A stretch of 64,000 nt of DNA from Saccharicrinis fermentans DSM 9555 = JCM 21142 (GTDB taxonomy: Bacteria; Bacteroidota; Bacteroidia; Bacteroidales; Marinilabiliaceae). Location: positions 1,736,398 through 1,800,397 of the forward strand of contig NZ_KI912107.1 of the NCBI RefSeq assembly GCF_000517085.1. Direction: 5' to 3'. The position numbers were made by a program, and so were the translations under genes. Shown one piece after another: positions 27,209-37,068 of the stretch. Below the pieces are notes generated by a model that had not been told where the DNA came from, made no database searches, and saw only the letters and a program-made list of their open reading frames with translations. The number at the start of each line of letters is the position of its first letter. The stretch's first letter is position 1.

Positions 27209-28132
27209 TTATCTTTTCTCCAGATAAGTAGAAGAAACCACTTTCATAGGTACTTCCATACCTTGAGGCATTTGTGAATTCCCTTTCATAGATATGGTTC
27301 CTTCGATATGTTGGCTTTGTTTGCCACTCACAAACCAGCCATCTTCTTGATTAACGATAAATTCTGAATCCTGATTTCCCTTAAGGTTAAAAGACATCTT
27401 CATTCCGTTCATTTCCGATTCTTCACCTAAAGTTGTAATACGACCATTTCCTTTTAACTTCCATTGATTATTAGCAGCATCCGCCAAAGTCCATTCATTA
27501 TTCAATGTAGCCTTTAAAGCAGAGGTCAACTTTGTATTCATGCTCCAGGTATCACCCACTTTTTTGTTTTCTGAGGGATACATAGAAAGCAACATAGCCA
27601 TATTTCCGCTTAGCGCTTCCTCACCAAAGTGCCCACTCAATGTTTTTCTCATCTGCGAAGCTACCTGCGGCTGAAGATCTCCCATATTATTAACTGCATC
27701 ATTAATCAGTTTATCAATACCATCAATCCTTATTACTTCACCTTGAGGAGTAATCACCATTTTAAAATCCTTTCCTATCACCCCATTATAAATATTAGCC
27801 ACTTTATCATTCGCTTGAACAGGTTTAGAAGAATCATAATTAATATTGAACATCATGCTCTCAATATGAATGATCATTGTTTCAAACGAAGCATTCAATA
27901 TAATATTTTCACCTTCTTTTCCGATGGGAATAAAACGGGTGATGCCCTTGAATTCATTTTTTATTTCCTGTTCGATAATACCCAAAGACTGGGTAATATT
28001 CATTTTTGTTTCTTGATAAAAACGATATTCCTGACCATTTTTTAACTTATACCTTAGTTGATATGATTGGGCATTTATTCCAACTGCACCAACAAAAAGC
28101 ATACACAATACAATAATAGATTTAATTTTCAT
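27209..28132 (-). CDS. exported hypothetical protein (DUF6263-like)
   Basis: 307 residues with a signal peptide (MKIKSIIVLCMLFVGAVGIN/AQ). The mature part starts SYQLRYKLKNGQEYRFYQET and continues as a beta-rich domain with FKMVITPQGEVIRIDGIDKL, typical of Bacteroidota exported proteins of the DUF6263 type; assignment by pattern memory. No catalytic motif seen. Its leader carries one copy of the 90-bp repeat. Confidence 0.7.
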   Translation of the reverse strand: MKIKSIIVLCMLFVGAVGINAQSYQLRYKLKNGQEYRFYQETKMNITQSLGIIEQEIKNEFKGITRFIPIGKEGENIILNASFETMIIHIESMMFNINYDSSKPVQANDKVANIYNGVIGKDFKMVITPQGEVIRIDGIDKLINDAVNNMGDLQPQVASQMRKTLSGHFGEEALSGNMAMLLSMYPSENKKVGDTWSMNTKLTSALKATLNNEWTLADAANNQWKLKGNGRITTLGEESEMNGMKMSFNLKGNQDSEFIVNQEDGWFVSGKQSQHIEGTISMKGNSQMPQGMEVPMKVVSSTYLEKR

Positions 28133-28221
28133 GTCTTAAATTTTTCTTTTAATAGTCACATGGCACTGGCCACAAAGCCATTTATCTATATGAGAAATGC
28201 TTTATCATGACTCGTTTTCAT
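28130..28221 (-). repeat. single copy of the 90-bp leader repeat
   Basis: 89-base unit ending on the start codon of the exported protein. Read toward the gene: CATGAAAACGAGTCATGATAA at the far end, GCCAGTGCCATGTGACTATT and an A-rich stretch up to ATG. It is about as diverged as the outer units of the 8.9-kb array. The rest of the 358-base gap up to the next gene shows only AT-rich DNA and a -7 box. Confidence 0.7.
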
Positions 28222-28467
28222 GTGTTTAAAAATGAGCGAAACTTCATTAACCAGTGCAAATTTCAACTGCAAACATATATTACCTCTCATTTGCCCTGGT
28301 GTGCTGATTTCTGATATACATTAATTATTAGTTACCCTATGGGCTAAGCGTATAAAAATACATCTTATTTGCTTTTTTACAGCCCTGCTAATTAAATATT
28401 TCCACATTTATAATAATTCTATATTAATCTAATTTCGTGCCACAATTCAAATCAACAAGCTTTTTAC

Positions 28468-28475
28468 TACTTTTG
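28468..28475 (+). promoter_or_regulatory. TAnnTTTG promoter element of the RsmI-like gene
   Basis: TACTTTTG matches the Bacteroidota -7 consensus and lies 15 bases before the ATG, implying a very short leader. No good -33 TTTG is visible at the expected spacing. Confidence 0.45.
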
Positions 28476-28490
28476 CCCAAAATTGAACTT

Positions 28491-29195
28491 ATGAACGGTA
28501 CACTATATTTAATACCTACCACCTTAGGTGATTCTTCCATCAGCAGTGTTATACCTGCTGATGTGATCATACTAATCAAACAGATAAAACATTTTATTGT
28601 TGAAGACATACGCACCACCAGGCGCTATCTAAAAAAAGTAGATAAATCAATCAATATTGACGACCTTACTTTTTACGAACTAAACAAACATACCACGCCA
28701 CAACAAAAGAGCAATTTTCTCAATGCAGCCAAAAAAGGACAACATATGGGTATCATTTCCGAAGCAGGTTGTCCAGGGGTTGCTGACCCGGGTGCTGACA
28801 TTGTTGCCTCTGCACATCAACAAAACATAAGAGTAATACCATTGGTGGGTCCTTCCTCAATCCTTTTATCGGTAATGGCCTCGGGTATGAACGGTCAGAG
28901 TTTTGCCTTTCATGGTTATATTCCCATCAAATCAGGAGACAGAGCCAAAGCCATCAAACATTTAGAGAGCTTGTCTATTCGCGAAAACCAAACACAAATA
29001 TTTATTGAAGCCCCCTATCGCAACAACCATCTTTTAAAGGACATATTAGCCAATTGTCAATCAAAAACGAAAGTATGTGTAGCCTGTGACATCACTTTAG
29101 AAACCGAGTTCATCAAAACCAAGACCGTTGGTCAGTGGAAGGGCAATTTACCTGAATTACATAAAAAGCCCACTATCTTTCTTATTCAAGGTTAA
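28491..29195 (+). CDS. SAM-dependent methyltransferase, RsmI-like tetrapyrrole-methylase fold
   Basis: 234 residues from the ATG (MNGTLYLIPTTLGD); a longer frame from an upstream GTG is not credible because a promoter element lies within it. The pattern LIPTTLGDSS, then VEDIRTTRRYLKK, GIISEAGCPGVADPGA, VIPLVGPSSILLSVMASGM and IFIEAPYRN corresponds to the RsmI group, which 2'-O-methylates C1402 of 16S rRNA. It is the shorter form common in Bacteroidota that lacks the C-terminal domain, so the exact target is less certain. Confidence 0.85.
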   Translation: MNGTLYLIPTTLGDSSISSVIPADVIILIKQIKHFIVEDIRTTRRYLKKVDKSINIDDLTFYELNKHTTPQQKSNFLNAAKKGQHMGIISEAGCPGVADPGADIVASAHQQNIRVIPLVGPSSILLSVMASGMNGQSFAFHGYIPIKSGDRAKAIKHLESLSIRENQTQIFIEAPYRNNHLLKDILANCQSKTKVCVACDITLETEFIKTKTVGQWKGNLPELHKKPTIFLIQG

Positions 29196-29232
29196 TACAT
29201 CACTACTAAACAGTTAGCAACAGCTTTTATTC

Positions 29233-29928
29233 ATGAAGCAATCAGGCAAAACCGTCACCACAGATCAATACGGTAACCTAAAGGACGAAGAAGGCTACCC
29301 ACTTACTCCACCCAAACACTGGCGTTTTTTACCCGCAGGCGATGCGGGGATAACACGCAAAGTAACCGCCAGAGGTGAATTTTGGCGCGTCATTTTTAAG
29401 AAAGGGCGTAGAACTATGTCAAAAGGCGTATGGGCTCCAAGCCACATCATATCTTCAGCCCAAAAAGAAATGGAATCAATCCGATCAACGGATGAATATC
29501 AAAAGAAAAAGATATACAATGCTCAACGCAGGGAGAAGCAACAAATAGCCTACGAAGAAGAATTTAGTCATGAAGTGGAAAAATTTCTTAACTTTCATCC
29601 CCTCTATCATTCCATTGCTAAAGCACTGGCTATTTTAGTTACCCAACATGCAATTCCCGTAGGGAGCGGAACCGTAGCCCGCACGCAAATGATTCCCATT
29701 TCCGAAAGAGCTTCTAGAGCTGTGATTGCATGGATGCGCCATCAAACCACTGCGTATGACCACATGAACATTGCCCGCATCAAAGGAGAAAGAAGAACCG
29801 TCAGACGCACCCTTGCCCAACAGTCTGTTAAAATTCTGGAGAATTACAGAAAAGGCCTAGCTATTTCACCTCACTGCCCCCTTAAGAGTGCTTTGGAAAA
29901 AAATATTCAAAAAAAACGAATACAATAA
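29233..29928 (+). CDS. DUF2293 domain-containing protein
   Basis: 231 residues. The central part matches DUF2293: HPLYHSIAKALAILVTQHAI, VGSGTVARTQMIPISERASR and AVIAWMRHQTTAYDHMNIAR. The arrangement of conserved His/Arg residues suggests nucleic-acid binding, but no function is established to my knowledge. N-terminal extension begins with KTVTTDQYGNLKDEEGYPLT and PPKHWRFLPAGDAG. 37 bases after the RsmI-like gene on the same strand, probably cotranscribed. Confidence 0.82.
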   Translation: MKQSGKTVTTDQYGNLKDEEGYPLTPPKHWRFLPAGDAGITRKVTARGEFWRVIFKKGRRTMSKGVWAPSHIISSAQKEMESIRSTDEYQKKKIYNAQRREKQQIAYEEEFSHEVEKFLNFHPLYHSIAKALAILVTQHAIPVGSGTVARTQMIPISERASRAVIAWMRHQTTAYDHMNIARIKGERRTVRRTLAQQSVKILENYRKGLAISPHCPLKSALEKNIQKKRIQ

Positions 29929-29952
29929 CGGCTAAATGCTTATTGCCATAAA

Positions 29953-29993
29953 ACACCCAAGCCCATCCTTGGTTTTAAAATGGGCTTGGGTGT
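29953..29993. terminator. strong convergent stem-loop
   Basis: 14-bp perfect stem ACACCCAAGCCCAT / ATGGGCTTGGGTGT, 13-base loop, between DUF2293 (plus) and the small beta-barrel gene (minus); T-rich on the minus-strand side. Confidence 0.8.
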
Positions 29994-30008
29994 AGAAGCA
30001 AATTTCAT

Positions 30009-30461
30009 TTAAAACTTCATAGAAACACCCAGCTTTGTACTAAATGTATTTCCTCCACCAAACTCCAGATTGATACCCCATTTATTGCTCCAATAATACC
30101 TTCCTCCAATTTGAAGTCCCAGCTCTAAAGCGTCATCTGTGCCAATTCCTATCCCAGCATTAGCACCAGCATATACATCCCATTCTCGGGTCATCTCAAA
30201 TAAGCGATTAAAATGATAATCACCTCTAAATCCAAGGGTCATATAAGCATCATCATCCAATACAAGGTTCACCTGAGGCCCTATGGTTACTTCGTCATGC
30301 ACAGCAAAATCCACACCACCATATAAAGGCAGTCCGTTGGTATTAAAGCCCAAGCCCATATTTAACTGTTTGTCTCCTTTAGCTAATGGAGCTCTAAATG
30401 TTTGGCCGAATATTACTCCACCCAACAAAATAAACACTGAAACAATCTTAATTTTTAACAT
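30009..30461 (-). CDS. small outer-membrane beta-barrel-like protein
   Basis: 150 residues from ATG 30461, which starts a clean signal peptide (MLKIKIVSVFILLGGVIFG/Q); a longer frame from 30506 puts a poor sequence in front. The mature part is made of amphipathic strands with alternating aromatic and glycine residues (KQLNMGLGFNTNGLPLYGGV, WDVYAGANAGIGIGTDDA, LQIGGRYYWSNKWGINLEFG) and ends in Phe (LGVSMKF), as outer-membrane barrels do. Small 8-strand barrel likely; function unknown. Confidence 0.75.
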   Translation of the reverse strand: MLKIKIVSVFILLGGVIFGQTFRAPLAKGDKQLNMGLGFNTNGLPLYGGVDFAVHDEVTIGPQVNLVLDDDAYMTLGFRGDYHFNRLFEMTREWDVYAGANAGIGIGTDDALELGLQIGGRYYWSNKWGINLEFGGGNTFSTKLGVSMKF

Positions 30462-30555
30462 ATATTCTGAATCTTTTAGTAGTGATGAACAAATAAATTT
30501 ATGCAAATTTAATAAAGCATCTAAAAAAATATATTTTTGTTCCCAAAATTAAACA

Positions 30556-30828
30556 ATGGCATCACAAGAATACGACAAATTACTGGAAAAACTCGGAGAA
30601 AACAAACACTGGCCTTTACTCTATATGTTTAAGTTTATTGCCCCCAATGAGGACGGTAAAGTGAAACAGGTTGTTTCTCTATTACCTAAAAACGGTCAAA
30701 TTTCATACAAACACACCAAAAACCTCAAATTTGTTTCCATCACCTGTAAAGTTAAAATGCCTTCGGCACAAAGTATTGTGGATGTAAGCTCGGAGATCAA
30801 TAAAATCAAAGGAATTATTGCACTATAA
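30556..30828 (+). CDS. DUF493 family protein (YbeD-like)
   Basis: 90 residues of ferredoxin-like alpha/beta fold: WPLLYMFKFIAPNEDGKVKQ, then FVSITCKVKMPSAQSIVDVS and EINKIKGIIAL. DUF493 proteins resemble ACT-like regulatory domains; no firm function. A TATTTTTG -7 element at 30532-30539 sits 16 bases before the ATG. Confidence 0.85.
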   Translation: MASQEYDKLLEKLGENKHWPLLYMFKFIAPNEDGKVKQVVSLLPKNGQISYKHTKNLKFVSITCKVKMPSAQSIVDVSSEINKIKGIIAL

Positions 30829-30958
30829 ATGTCAATTTGATATTTATTTGTGCTTATTGATTACATTTAACACAATTATTGGGATATAATGGTAATTATT
30901 TAATACTTTTACAATGCACCCCGTCATTTACAAATTAACTATTGTAAAATATTAAATT

Positions 30959-31393
30959 ATGGAAACTAAAACTAAGTTCTGGCAAGACGTCCGCAAAGAT
31001 TGGCAATTCTATTTTGACGAAGGCAAATCCTACTTAAACACGTGTAAGAAACTAATCGTAAACCCAAAATCTTTCGACAATGAGTTTATTTACAACCTGG
31101 CTGTTTTGGCGGGAGAACGCTTGGTTTTAGGCATGCTTTTAAGTTACGATTACATACCCAGTTCCACTTCTTTATCCGGCATGCTACAAGAAGGAAAGGA
31201 GTTTTATCAGCTCGATGAAGACATTCTTGAAGGGGCTCGTTTTCTTAATAAATTCCAAACTTTCTGTTCCTTAGAGGTGATTCCTTTTACCCCTCCCGAC
31301 CAGCAAGAGTTAGAAAGTATTGTGAAATATATTGTATTAATAGCCCAGTTTTCCACAAATAATTTAAACAAATTAGTAACGGCCGAAGAATAA
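30959..31393 (+). CDS. hypothetical all-helical protein
   Basis: 144 residues, predicted helical, no signal peptide. The segment FIYNLAVLAGERLVLGMLLS followed by LEGARFLNKFQTFCSLEVIP recalls HEPN-like small helical domains, but the RxxxxH motif is absent. Located 46 bases upstream of the TRIC-type channel gene, which has its own promoter. Not recognised further. Confidence 0.6.
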   Translation: METKTKFWQDVRKDWQFYFDEGKSYLNTCKKLIVNPKSFDNEFIYNLAVLAGERLVLGMLLSYDYIPSSTSLSGMLQEGKEFYQLDEDILEGARFLNKFQTFCSLEVIPFTPPDQQELESIVKYIVLIAQFSTNNLNKLVTAEE

Positions 31394-31399
31394 AATAGC

Positions 31400-31429
31400 T
31401 TGTTTACTTGATAAAATAAATTATTTTTG
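31400..31429 (+). promoter_or_regulatory. Bacteroidota-type promoter of the TRIC-channel gene
   Basis: TTG (31400-31402), 19-base spacer, then TATTTTTG (31422-31429): a good match to TTTG-N19-21-TAnnTTTG. It lies 16 bases before the ATG at 31446. Best promoter match I found in the window. Confidence 0.6.
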
Positions 31430-31445
31430 CGCAAAATTCTTGGAG

Positions 31446-32060
31446 ATGGATTTAATGAGTTTTGCGGATTATGCAGGAACTGGTGCTTTTGCTATCAGTG
31501 GCACCCTATCAGCTTCAGAAAAAAAGCTGGATTTGTTTGGTGCAACATTTATCGGTTTTGTAACTGCTGTGGGAGGAGGAACTATCCGGGATTTACTATT
31601 GGGTAACACGCCGGTCACCTGGATTCAGGGTTGGCATTACTTTGTGATTATCCTAAGTGCAATAGCCCTTACCTTTATTTTTTACAGGTATATTATTAAA
31701 CTTAAGCAAACCTTGTTTCTATTTGACACCATTGGCATTGGGGTTTTTACTATTATTGGCATGGAAAAGGCCCTGATTTTTGGCTTAACCCCTCCTATTT
31801 CCTTAGTAATGGGGTTGTCATCTGCCGTTGTTGGAGGCGTACTGCGTGATACTTTTTGCAATGATGTACCCTTAATTTTTCATCGCGAAATATACGCCAC
31901 TGCATGTATTGTTGGTGGTACCATATATTTAGCATTGCATTATTTTGAAGTAGAAACGCACTTTTCACAGATTGCCACCATCTTATCTATTATCCTTATT
32001 CGCTTACTGGCTATAAAATTCAATCTAAGCTTACCTAAAATCACCAATGCACAAGAATAA
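31446..32060 (+). CDS. trimeric intracellular cation (TRIC) channel family membrane protein
   Basis: 204 residues from ATG 31446; two codons upstream is only a TTG. Seven hydrophobic helices with the paired glycine-rich signatures of UPF0126/TRIC: DYAGTGAFAISGTLSA, FVTAVGGGTIRDLLLG and the internal-duplicate GLSSAVVGGVLRDTF. Prokaryotic TRIC proteins form trimeric K+/cation channels in the inner membrane. Single gene closed by a stem-loop. Confidence 0.9.
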   Translation: MDLMSFADYAGTGAFAISGTLSASEKKLDLFGATFIGFVTAVGGGTIRDLLLGNTPVTWIQGWHYFVIILSAIALTFIFYRYIIKLKQTLFLFDTIGIGVFTIIGMEKALIFGLTPPISLVMGLSSAVVGGVLRDTFCNDVPLIFHREIYATACIVGGTIYLALHYFEVETHFSQIATILSIILIRLLAIKFNLSLPKITNAQE

Positions 32061-32094
32061 AAACCTCTTCAAAGCCTACACTCTGAAGAGGTTT
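32061..32094. terminator. bidirectional intrinsic terminator
   Basis: 11-bp stem AAACCTCTTCA / TGAAGAGGTTT immediately after the TRIC gene and 23 bases before the clpB stop. Confidence 0.8.
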
Positions 32095-32116
32095 ACAACA
32101 AACATTAGCCATTCAA

Positions 32117-34699
32117 CTAATTACTAAATTCCAATTTATTATTTATACAATCTACCAATATGGTTTTATCCTTTACAATGGTATCTGCCAGTATACGCTT
32201 TGATAACTCATTGAGCACCTCTTTTTGAAGAACCCGTTTAATGGGTCGCGCTCCAAAAAGTGGATCAAAACCTGCATTAGCAATATATTGAATCGCTTCC
32301 TTCGAAATTTCTATTTGCACCTGCTTAGATGCCAACACCTTTTTAATGGCATTAAATTGTAACAACACAATTTCTTCTATTTCCTTCTTAGTCAGAGGCG
32401 CAAACATCACAATATCATCAATTCTGTTCAAAAACTCAGGTCGTATAGTTTTACGAAGTAAATCAAACACTTCCGACTTTGTTTTTTCCATTATCTCCGA
32501 TGCATTTCCGACATTCAGTGATTCATAATTCTGCTGAATGACATGGCTTCCTGCATTGGAAGTCATAATAATGATCGTATTCTTAAAGTCAACCAGTCTT
32601 CCTTTGTTATCTGTTAATCTACCATCATCCAGCACCTGTAACAAAACATTAAAAACGTCTGGGTGAGCTTTTTCTATTTCATCAAGCAACACTACTGAGT
32701 ATGGTTTTCTACGCACAGCTTCGGTTAATTGTCCTCCTTCATCGTAGCCAACATATCCCGGAGGTGCTCCAATAAGACGAGATACAGAATGCCTCTCCTG
32801 AAATTCAGACATATCAATTCTTGTCATCTTATTTTCATCATCAAACAAGAACGAAGCAAGTGTTTTGGCCAATTCAGTTTTTCCCACTCCCGACATACCC
32901 AGAAAAATAAATGATCCAACTGGTCTTTTTTCATCCTGCAATCCAGCACGGCTTCGTCTAATGGCATCTGCAACCGCCGCTATCGCTTCTTCCTGTCCAA
33001 CCACCCTCTTATGGAGTTCATCCTCCAAGCTCAGCAGTTTTTCTTTTTCACTCTTAAGCATTTTTGTCACGGGAATACCAGTCCACCGACTCACCACTCC
33101 AGCCACATCTTCCGAGTCCACCTCTTCCTTGATCATGGCACTCTCCGACTGCTTATCTTTCAGTTTATTTTTCAGTTCTTCAATACGCTCCTCAGCCTCC
33201 TTCATTTTTCCGTAACGCAACTCAGCCACCTGCTCAAACAATCCTTCTCTTTCGGCCTTTTCAGCATCAAACTTATATTGTTCAATATCCGATTTATACT
33301 TCTGGATTTCATCCACAATAGATTTCTCCTCTTGCCATTTTGCCCTGAGATTATTTCTTTCATCTTTTAATTCAGAAAGTTCCTTGCTCAACAGTTCCAA
33401 CTTTCGTTCATCCTTTTCACGCTTAATAGCCTCTCGTTCTATTTCCAATTGCTTAACCTTACGATCCAATTCATCCAGCTCTTCTGGAACAGAATTAATT
33501 TCCAGTCTCAACTTAGCTGCTGCTTCATCAATCAAATCAATTGCTTTATCAGGCAAAAAACGATCCGTAATATATTTTTTAGATAAGGTGACAGCTGCAA
33601 TAATCGCATCATCTTTGATTCTAACCTTATGATGTGTTTCGTACCTCTCTTTTAGTCCCCTCAAAATAGATATGGCACTGGAAGCATCTGGTTCATCCAC
33701 CATCACCTGTTGAAAACGACGTTCAAGCGCTTTATCCTTTTCAAAATATTTTTGGTACTCGCTTAAAGTTGTAGCACCAACGGCCCTTAGGTCGCCTCTG
33801 GCCAATGCCGGCTTTAATATATTGGCAGCATCCATTGCCCCCTCCCCTTTTCCGGCACCAACCAAGGTATGAATCTCATCAATAAATAAGATTATACCTC
33901 CATCGCTTGCAACCACCTCTTTTACAACTGCTTTTAAACGTTCCTCAAACTCACCCTTATACTTAGCACCAGCTATCAATGCACCCATATCCAATGAATA
34001 AATCAACTTGGACTTTAGATTATCGGGAACATCTCCGTTCACAATACGCATGGCAATTCCTTCACCAATAGCCGTTTTCCCTACACCTGGTTCTCCAATT
34101 AAAATTGGATTATTCTTTGTACGACGAGACAATATCTGCAGCACCCTACGAATCTCTTCATCCCTACCAATCACAGGGTCAAGTTTTCCAGACCTGGCAC
34201 TTTCAATTAAATTTACAGCATAACGATTTAAAGCATTATAACTATCCTCTGCTGTAGGAGAATCTACCTTTGCCCCATTTCTCAATTCTTTCACAGACAT
34301 TATCAAGGCTTTTTCCGATATTCCTGCATCCTTTAATAAGTTAGCTACCGGATCCTTTGATTTCAACAAGCCCAATAGAATATGTTCAATACTCACATAC
34401 TGGTCTTCAAACATTTTAAGGTAATCCTTTGCTTTTAAAAGTACTTCGTTGGTACTTCTTGATAAAAAAGGCTCTCCACCTGAAACCCGAGGATAACCGT
34501 CAATAATTGCTTTCAATGGAGAATCAAAATTTGAAGCCTCCAATTTATTCAATAAATAGGGAATAACATTATCATCCACCTCAATCATGGCTTTTAACAG
34601 ATGCCCCGGCTCTATGGCCTGATGGTTCATACTTGAAGCTATTGCAACAGCTTGTTGTATAGCCTCTTGTGATTTGATAGTATATTCTTTTGTGTTCAT
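32117..34699 (-). CDS. clpB: ATP-dependent disaggregase ClpB
   Basis: 860 residues from ATG 34699 ([20 protein letters not shown]); the frame is open further upstream but that part is not ClpB-like. Domains: Clp-N repeat pair (1-145), NBD1 with Walker [11 protein letters not shown] and Walker [16 protein letters not shown], the long coiled-coil M domain (about 410-530, rich in [17 protein letters not shown]), NBD2 with [10 protein letters not shown] and [20 protein letters not shown], and the D2-small domain. It works with DnaK to resolubilise aggregates. A TATTTTTG -7 element lies at 34785-34792 on the minus strand. No CIRCE element was seen. Confidence 0.97.
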   Translation of the reverse strand: MNTKEYTIKSQEAIQQAVAIASSMNHQAIEPGHLLKAMIEVDDNVIPYLLNKLEASNFDSPLKAIIDGYPRVSGGEPFLSRSTNEVLLKAKDYLKMFEDQYVSIEHILLGLLKSKDPVANLLKDAGISEKALIMSVKELRNGAKVDSPTAEDSYNALNRYAVNLIESARSGKLDPVIGRDEEIRRVLQILSRRTKNNPILIGEPGVGKTAIGEGIAMRIVNGDVPDNLKSKLIYSLDMGALIAGAKYKGEFEERLKAVVKEVVASDGGIILFIDEIHTLVGAGKGEGAMDAANILKPALARGDLRAVGATTLSEYQKYFEKDKALERRFQQVMVDEPDASSAISILRGLKERYETHHKVRIKDDAIIAAVTLSKKYITDRFLPDKAIDLIDEAAAKLRLEINSVPEELDELDRKVKQLEIEREAIKREKDERKLELLSKELSELKDERNNLRAKWQEEKSIVDEIQKYKSDIEQYKFDAEKAEREGLFEQVAELRYGKMKEAEERIEELKNKLKDKQSESAMIKEEVDSEDVAGVVSRWTGIPVTKMLKSEKEKLLSLEDELHKRVVGQEEAIAAVADAIRRSRAGLQDEKRPVGSFIFLGMSGVGKTELAKTLASFLFDDENKMTRIDMSEFQERHSVSRLIGAPPGYVGYDEGGQLTEAVRRKPYSVVLLDEIEKAHPDVFNVLLQVLDDGRLTDNKGRLVDFKNTIIIMTSNAGSHVIQQNYESLNVGNASEIMEKTKSEVFDLLRKTIRPEFLNRIDDIVMFAPLTKKEIEEIVLLQFNAIKKVLASKQVQIEISKEAIQYIANAGFDPLFGARPIKRVLQKEVLNELSKRILADTIVKDKTILVDCINNKLEFSN

Positions 34700-34894
34700 T
34701 GTATCATCATTTAATAATTCAGCAGACACAGGGTAGCAAATTACTTGCCACCACGAAACACAAGTCATTTTGTCATGGTTTAAACAAAAATAATGACATT
34801 TTTTCATGACTATCTTTTGTATGAAATACAAAAAGAGATATCATTGACCACATTGACCATTTATGGCAGCTGCTTTACTTTTAGAAATAGTTGC

Positions 34895-35578
34895 TCACGT
34901 AGACTTACTTTCCAGTATTTTCATAAAAAACAGATTGGATAACACCATCGTAAAAGCATAAAACACATCTTCCACCGGAATGGTAGCTATCCTCCATCCC
35001 ATTAAAACATCCGGATTATACCAAACAATTTCATTTTCAATTCCCAAACCAGTCAACACCCCATTCACCATAAAAAAAGGAAATAATATGATCGGAAAAA
35101 TCCAGAAATAGACGCTCAACAACTTCCAATCGTATAGCAACACCGTTGTTAACACAAATATCAGACTTAAAAAATTCACTAAGGCGTATGGCAAATCCCA
35201 ATACTTAACCAAAAGAACAATAGATATACTAAGCAACAATACTGCCCATAAAAAAGTCATCTTTTTTGAAAATCTTAATGCAGGAAAATAGTATTTCAGA
35301 GAATAAAAGGTGAAGACACAACAATAAGGAATAACAACAAAAAAAAGAATTTCTTCCAAAGGAAGATTCCAAAAACGAATGCCCATTAAATAGGCATCAT
35401 TAAAGCCCCAATAGGCTTTTTCGGTAAAATACCAATCCCAAATCAGATATGGTATGGCAACTAAAAAAATAGCGGAGAACAATGAAGGCCAATACTTATA
35501 AAACTTTAATTTGGCATGAAAACTATACAATAAAGGAACAAGGCCAGAACATATCAGCACCCATAAGTACAAACTCAT
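34895..35578 (-). CDS. lycopene beta-cyclase, CrtYc/Yd-type fused membrane form
   Basis: 227 residues, six to seven membrane helices. Two homologous halves each end in a conserved acidic motif: LPLEEILFFVVIPY and IPVEDVFYAFTMVL. That is the signature of the lycopene cyclase domain family (CrtYcd type), which closes the beta rings of lycopene to give beta-carotene. It is unrelated to the FAD-binding CrtY/CrtL cyclases. Last gene of the carotenoid operon, 5 bases after crtZ. Confidence 0.88.
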   Translation of the reverse strand: MSLYLWVLICSGLVPLLYSFHAKLKFYKYWPSLFSAIFLVAIPYLIWDWYFTEKAYWGFNDAYLMGIRFWNLPLEEILFFVVIPYCCVFTFYSLKYYFPALRFSKKMTFLWAVLLLSISIVLLVKYWDLPYALVNFLSLIFVLTTVLLYDWKLLSVYFWIFPIILFPFFMVNGVLTGLGIENEIVWYNPDVLMGWRIATIPVEDVFYAFTMVLSNLFFMKILESKST

Positions 35579-35583
35579 ATCTA

Positions 35584-36075
35584 TTATTCTTTAGTAATAT
35601 TTTTCCTTTTCAATTTTTCCTTCTTAAAATATTTCATGGGAAAAATCAACAATCCAAAACACTCTCCATCTATCGGGCTATGATGTCTATGATGCATAGA
35701 GTGAGCCAATATAACAGATCGAACATAAGTTGGTTTCCAACCCTTTAACCATTTAAACCTTCGATGAAAAACCACCTCATGAAATACAAAATATGCAAAC
35801 CCGTACAAAGTAATTCCGATGGCCACACTAAAAAAAACACCACTGGGCAACAGACTACCTAAAATATAACAAATCATTGATGGTATAGCGAATATGACAA
35901 AAAACCAATCGTTTTTTTCAAAAAAAGAATGTTGATGAGATCCTTTAGGAACATGATGATCTTCATGAAGATTCCACAAAAAACCATGCATCACGTATTT
36001 ATGTACAAACCAAGCGACCCCTTCCATAAGAACAAATGCCGCGATAACAATAAGTATATAAATAGTGAGCTGCAT
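35584..36075 (-). CDS. crtZ: beta-carotene 3-hydroxylase
   Basis: 163 residues, di-iron membrane hydroxylase. All His motifs are present: HKYVMH, HEDHH, HEVVFH and HSMHHRHH. It introduces 3- and 3'-hydroxyls into beta-carotene to yield zeaxanthin and requires O2. It sits between crtB (17 bases upstream) and the cyclase (5 bases downstream), so its substrate is made by the same operon. Confidence 0.9.
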   Translation of the reverse strand: MQLTIYILIVIAAFVLMEGVAWFVHKYVMHGFLWNLHEDHHVPKGSHQHSFFEKNDWFFVIFAIPSMICYILGSLLPSGVFFSVAIGITLYGFAYFVFHEVVFHRRFKWLKGWKPTYVRSVILAHSMHHRHHSPIDGECFGLLIFPMKYFKKEKLKRKNITKE

Positions 36076-36092
36076 ACGTATATGATTATAAT

Positions 36093-37046
36093 TTAAAACA
36101 AGCCAACCTTTATTACAAAATACGCCTTGGCCAATAACATAATTTTTTGCAGATTAGAAATTCTTAAGCGCTTCCTTCTCAAATCCTTGGCTTTGGTCTG
36201 CCCTATTTTTTTTGTCAAACCCAAATAATATACATAAGCAATATAAACACCCAAGCGTGCTTTTTTGGGCAGTTTCTTAATTCCTTCTAAGGCTATTTTA
36301 TAATCCTGGTATATGTCGGTCAAAATGGCGTGTTTACTATCCTCCTCCAAGACAGAATACCGCAATTGCGGAAAATAAGAACGATGTAACTCTTCCGTAT
36401 CATCTTTTACATCACGCAAAAAATTGACCTTTTGAAAAGCCGAACCTAATTTAGACGCACTATACTTTAAGTCATTATACATACGCTGATCACCATCCAC
36501 AAAAACCTTTAAACACATCAAGCCCACCACATCAGCCGAACCATAAATATACTGCTTTAGCTCTTGCTCATTGTAAGATTTCTTATATAAATCAGCACGC
36601 ATACTCTTAAGAAAAGCGCGTATCAAATCTTCCTGAATATCGTATTTCTTTACAGTATGCTGAAAAGAATTTAAAATAGGATTTAAACTAATTCCATCGG
36701 ACAGTGATTTGTATAAATCATTTTCAAAATCGTCCAACAGCTCTACTTTTTTGTATTGATGAAAAGAATCAACGATCTCATCAGCAAAACGAACAAAACC
36801 ATAAATACTATAAATAGCCTGACGAATAGAGGGATTCAAACAACGTACACCAATACTAAAGGAGGTACTATAGGATTCTGTTACTATCTTACTACACGCA
36901 TAACCTACCCTGTCAAAGAGGAGCTTTGCCTGATTATTTTTATCTATCTTTCTTTTATGTGCTATCTTAAGCGCGGCAACAGAGCCTACATCATCAGACA
37001 CCTCCACTAGTTCTATTACATTATTATATTCTTTATTATCCATCAA
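36093..37046 (-). CDS. crtB: phytoene synthase
   Basis: 317 residues. Condenses two geranylgeranyl diphosphates to phytoene. Both aspartate-rich Mg-binding motifs are visible: DEIVD in FVRFADEIVDSF and LRDVKDDTEE. SYSTSFSIGVRCL and GSAFQKVNFLRD are typical. There are about 30 extra N-terminal residues (to DKNNQAKLLFD) compared with the usual start, with no internal Met to replace the first ATG. 22 bases downstream of crtI. Confidence 0.93.
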   Translation of the reverse strand: MMDNKEYNNVIELVEVSDDVGSVAALKIAHKRKIDKNNQAKLLFDRVGYACSKIVTESYSTSFSIGVRCLNPSIRQAIYSIYGFVRFADEIVDSFHQYKKVELLDDFENDLYKSLSDGISLNPILNSFQHTVKKYDIQEDLIRAFLKSMRADLYKKSYNEQELKQYIYGSADVVGLMCLKVFVDGDQRMYNDLKYSASKLGSAFQKVNFLRDVKDDTEELHRSYFPQLRYSVLEEDSKHAILTDIYQDYKIALEGIKKLPKKARLGVYIAYVYYLGLTKKIGQTKAKDLRRKRLRISNLQKIMLLAKAYFVIKVGLF

Positions 37047-37068
37047 GCCATCTTTTAACTACATATAA

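Noticed and set aside
34700-34831. 44-residue N-terminal extension of ClpB
   Set aside because: Cys/Trp-rich sequence unlike any ClpB; the frame also covers a likely promoter element.
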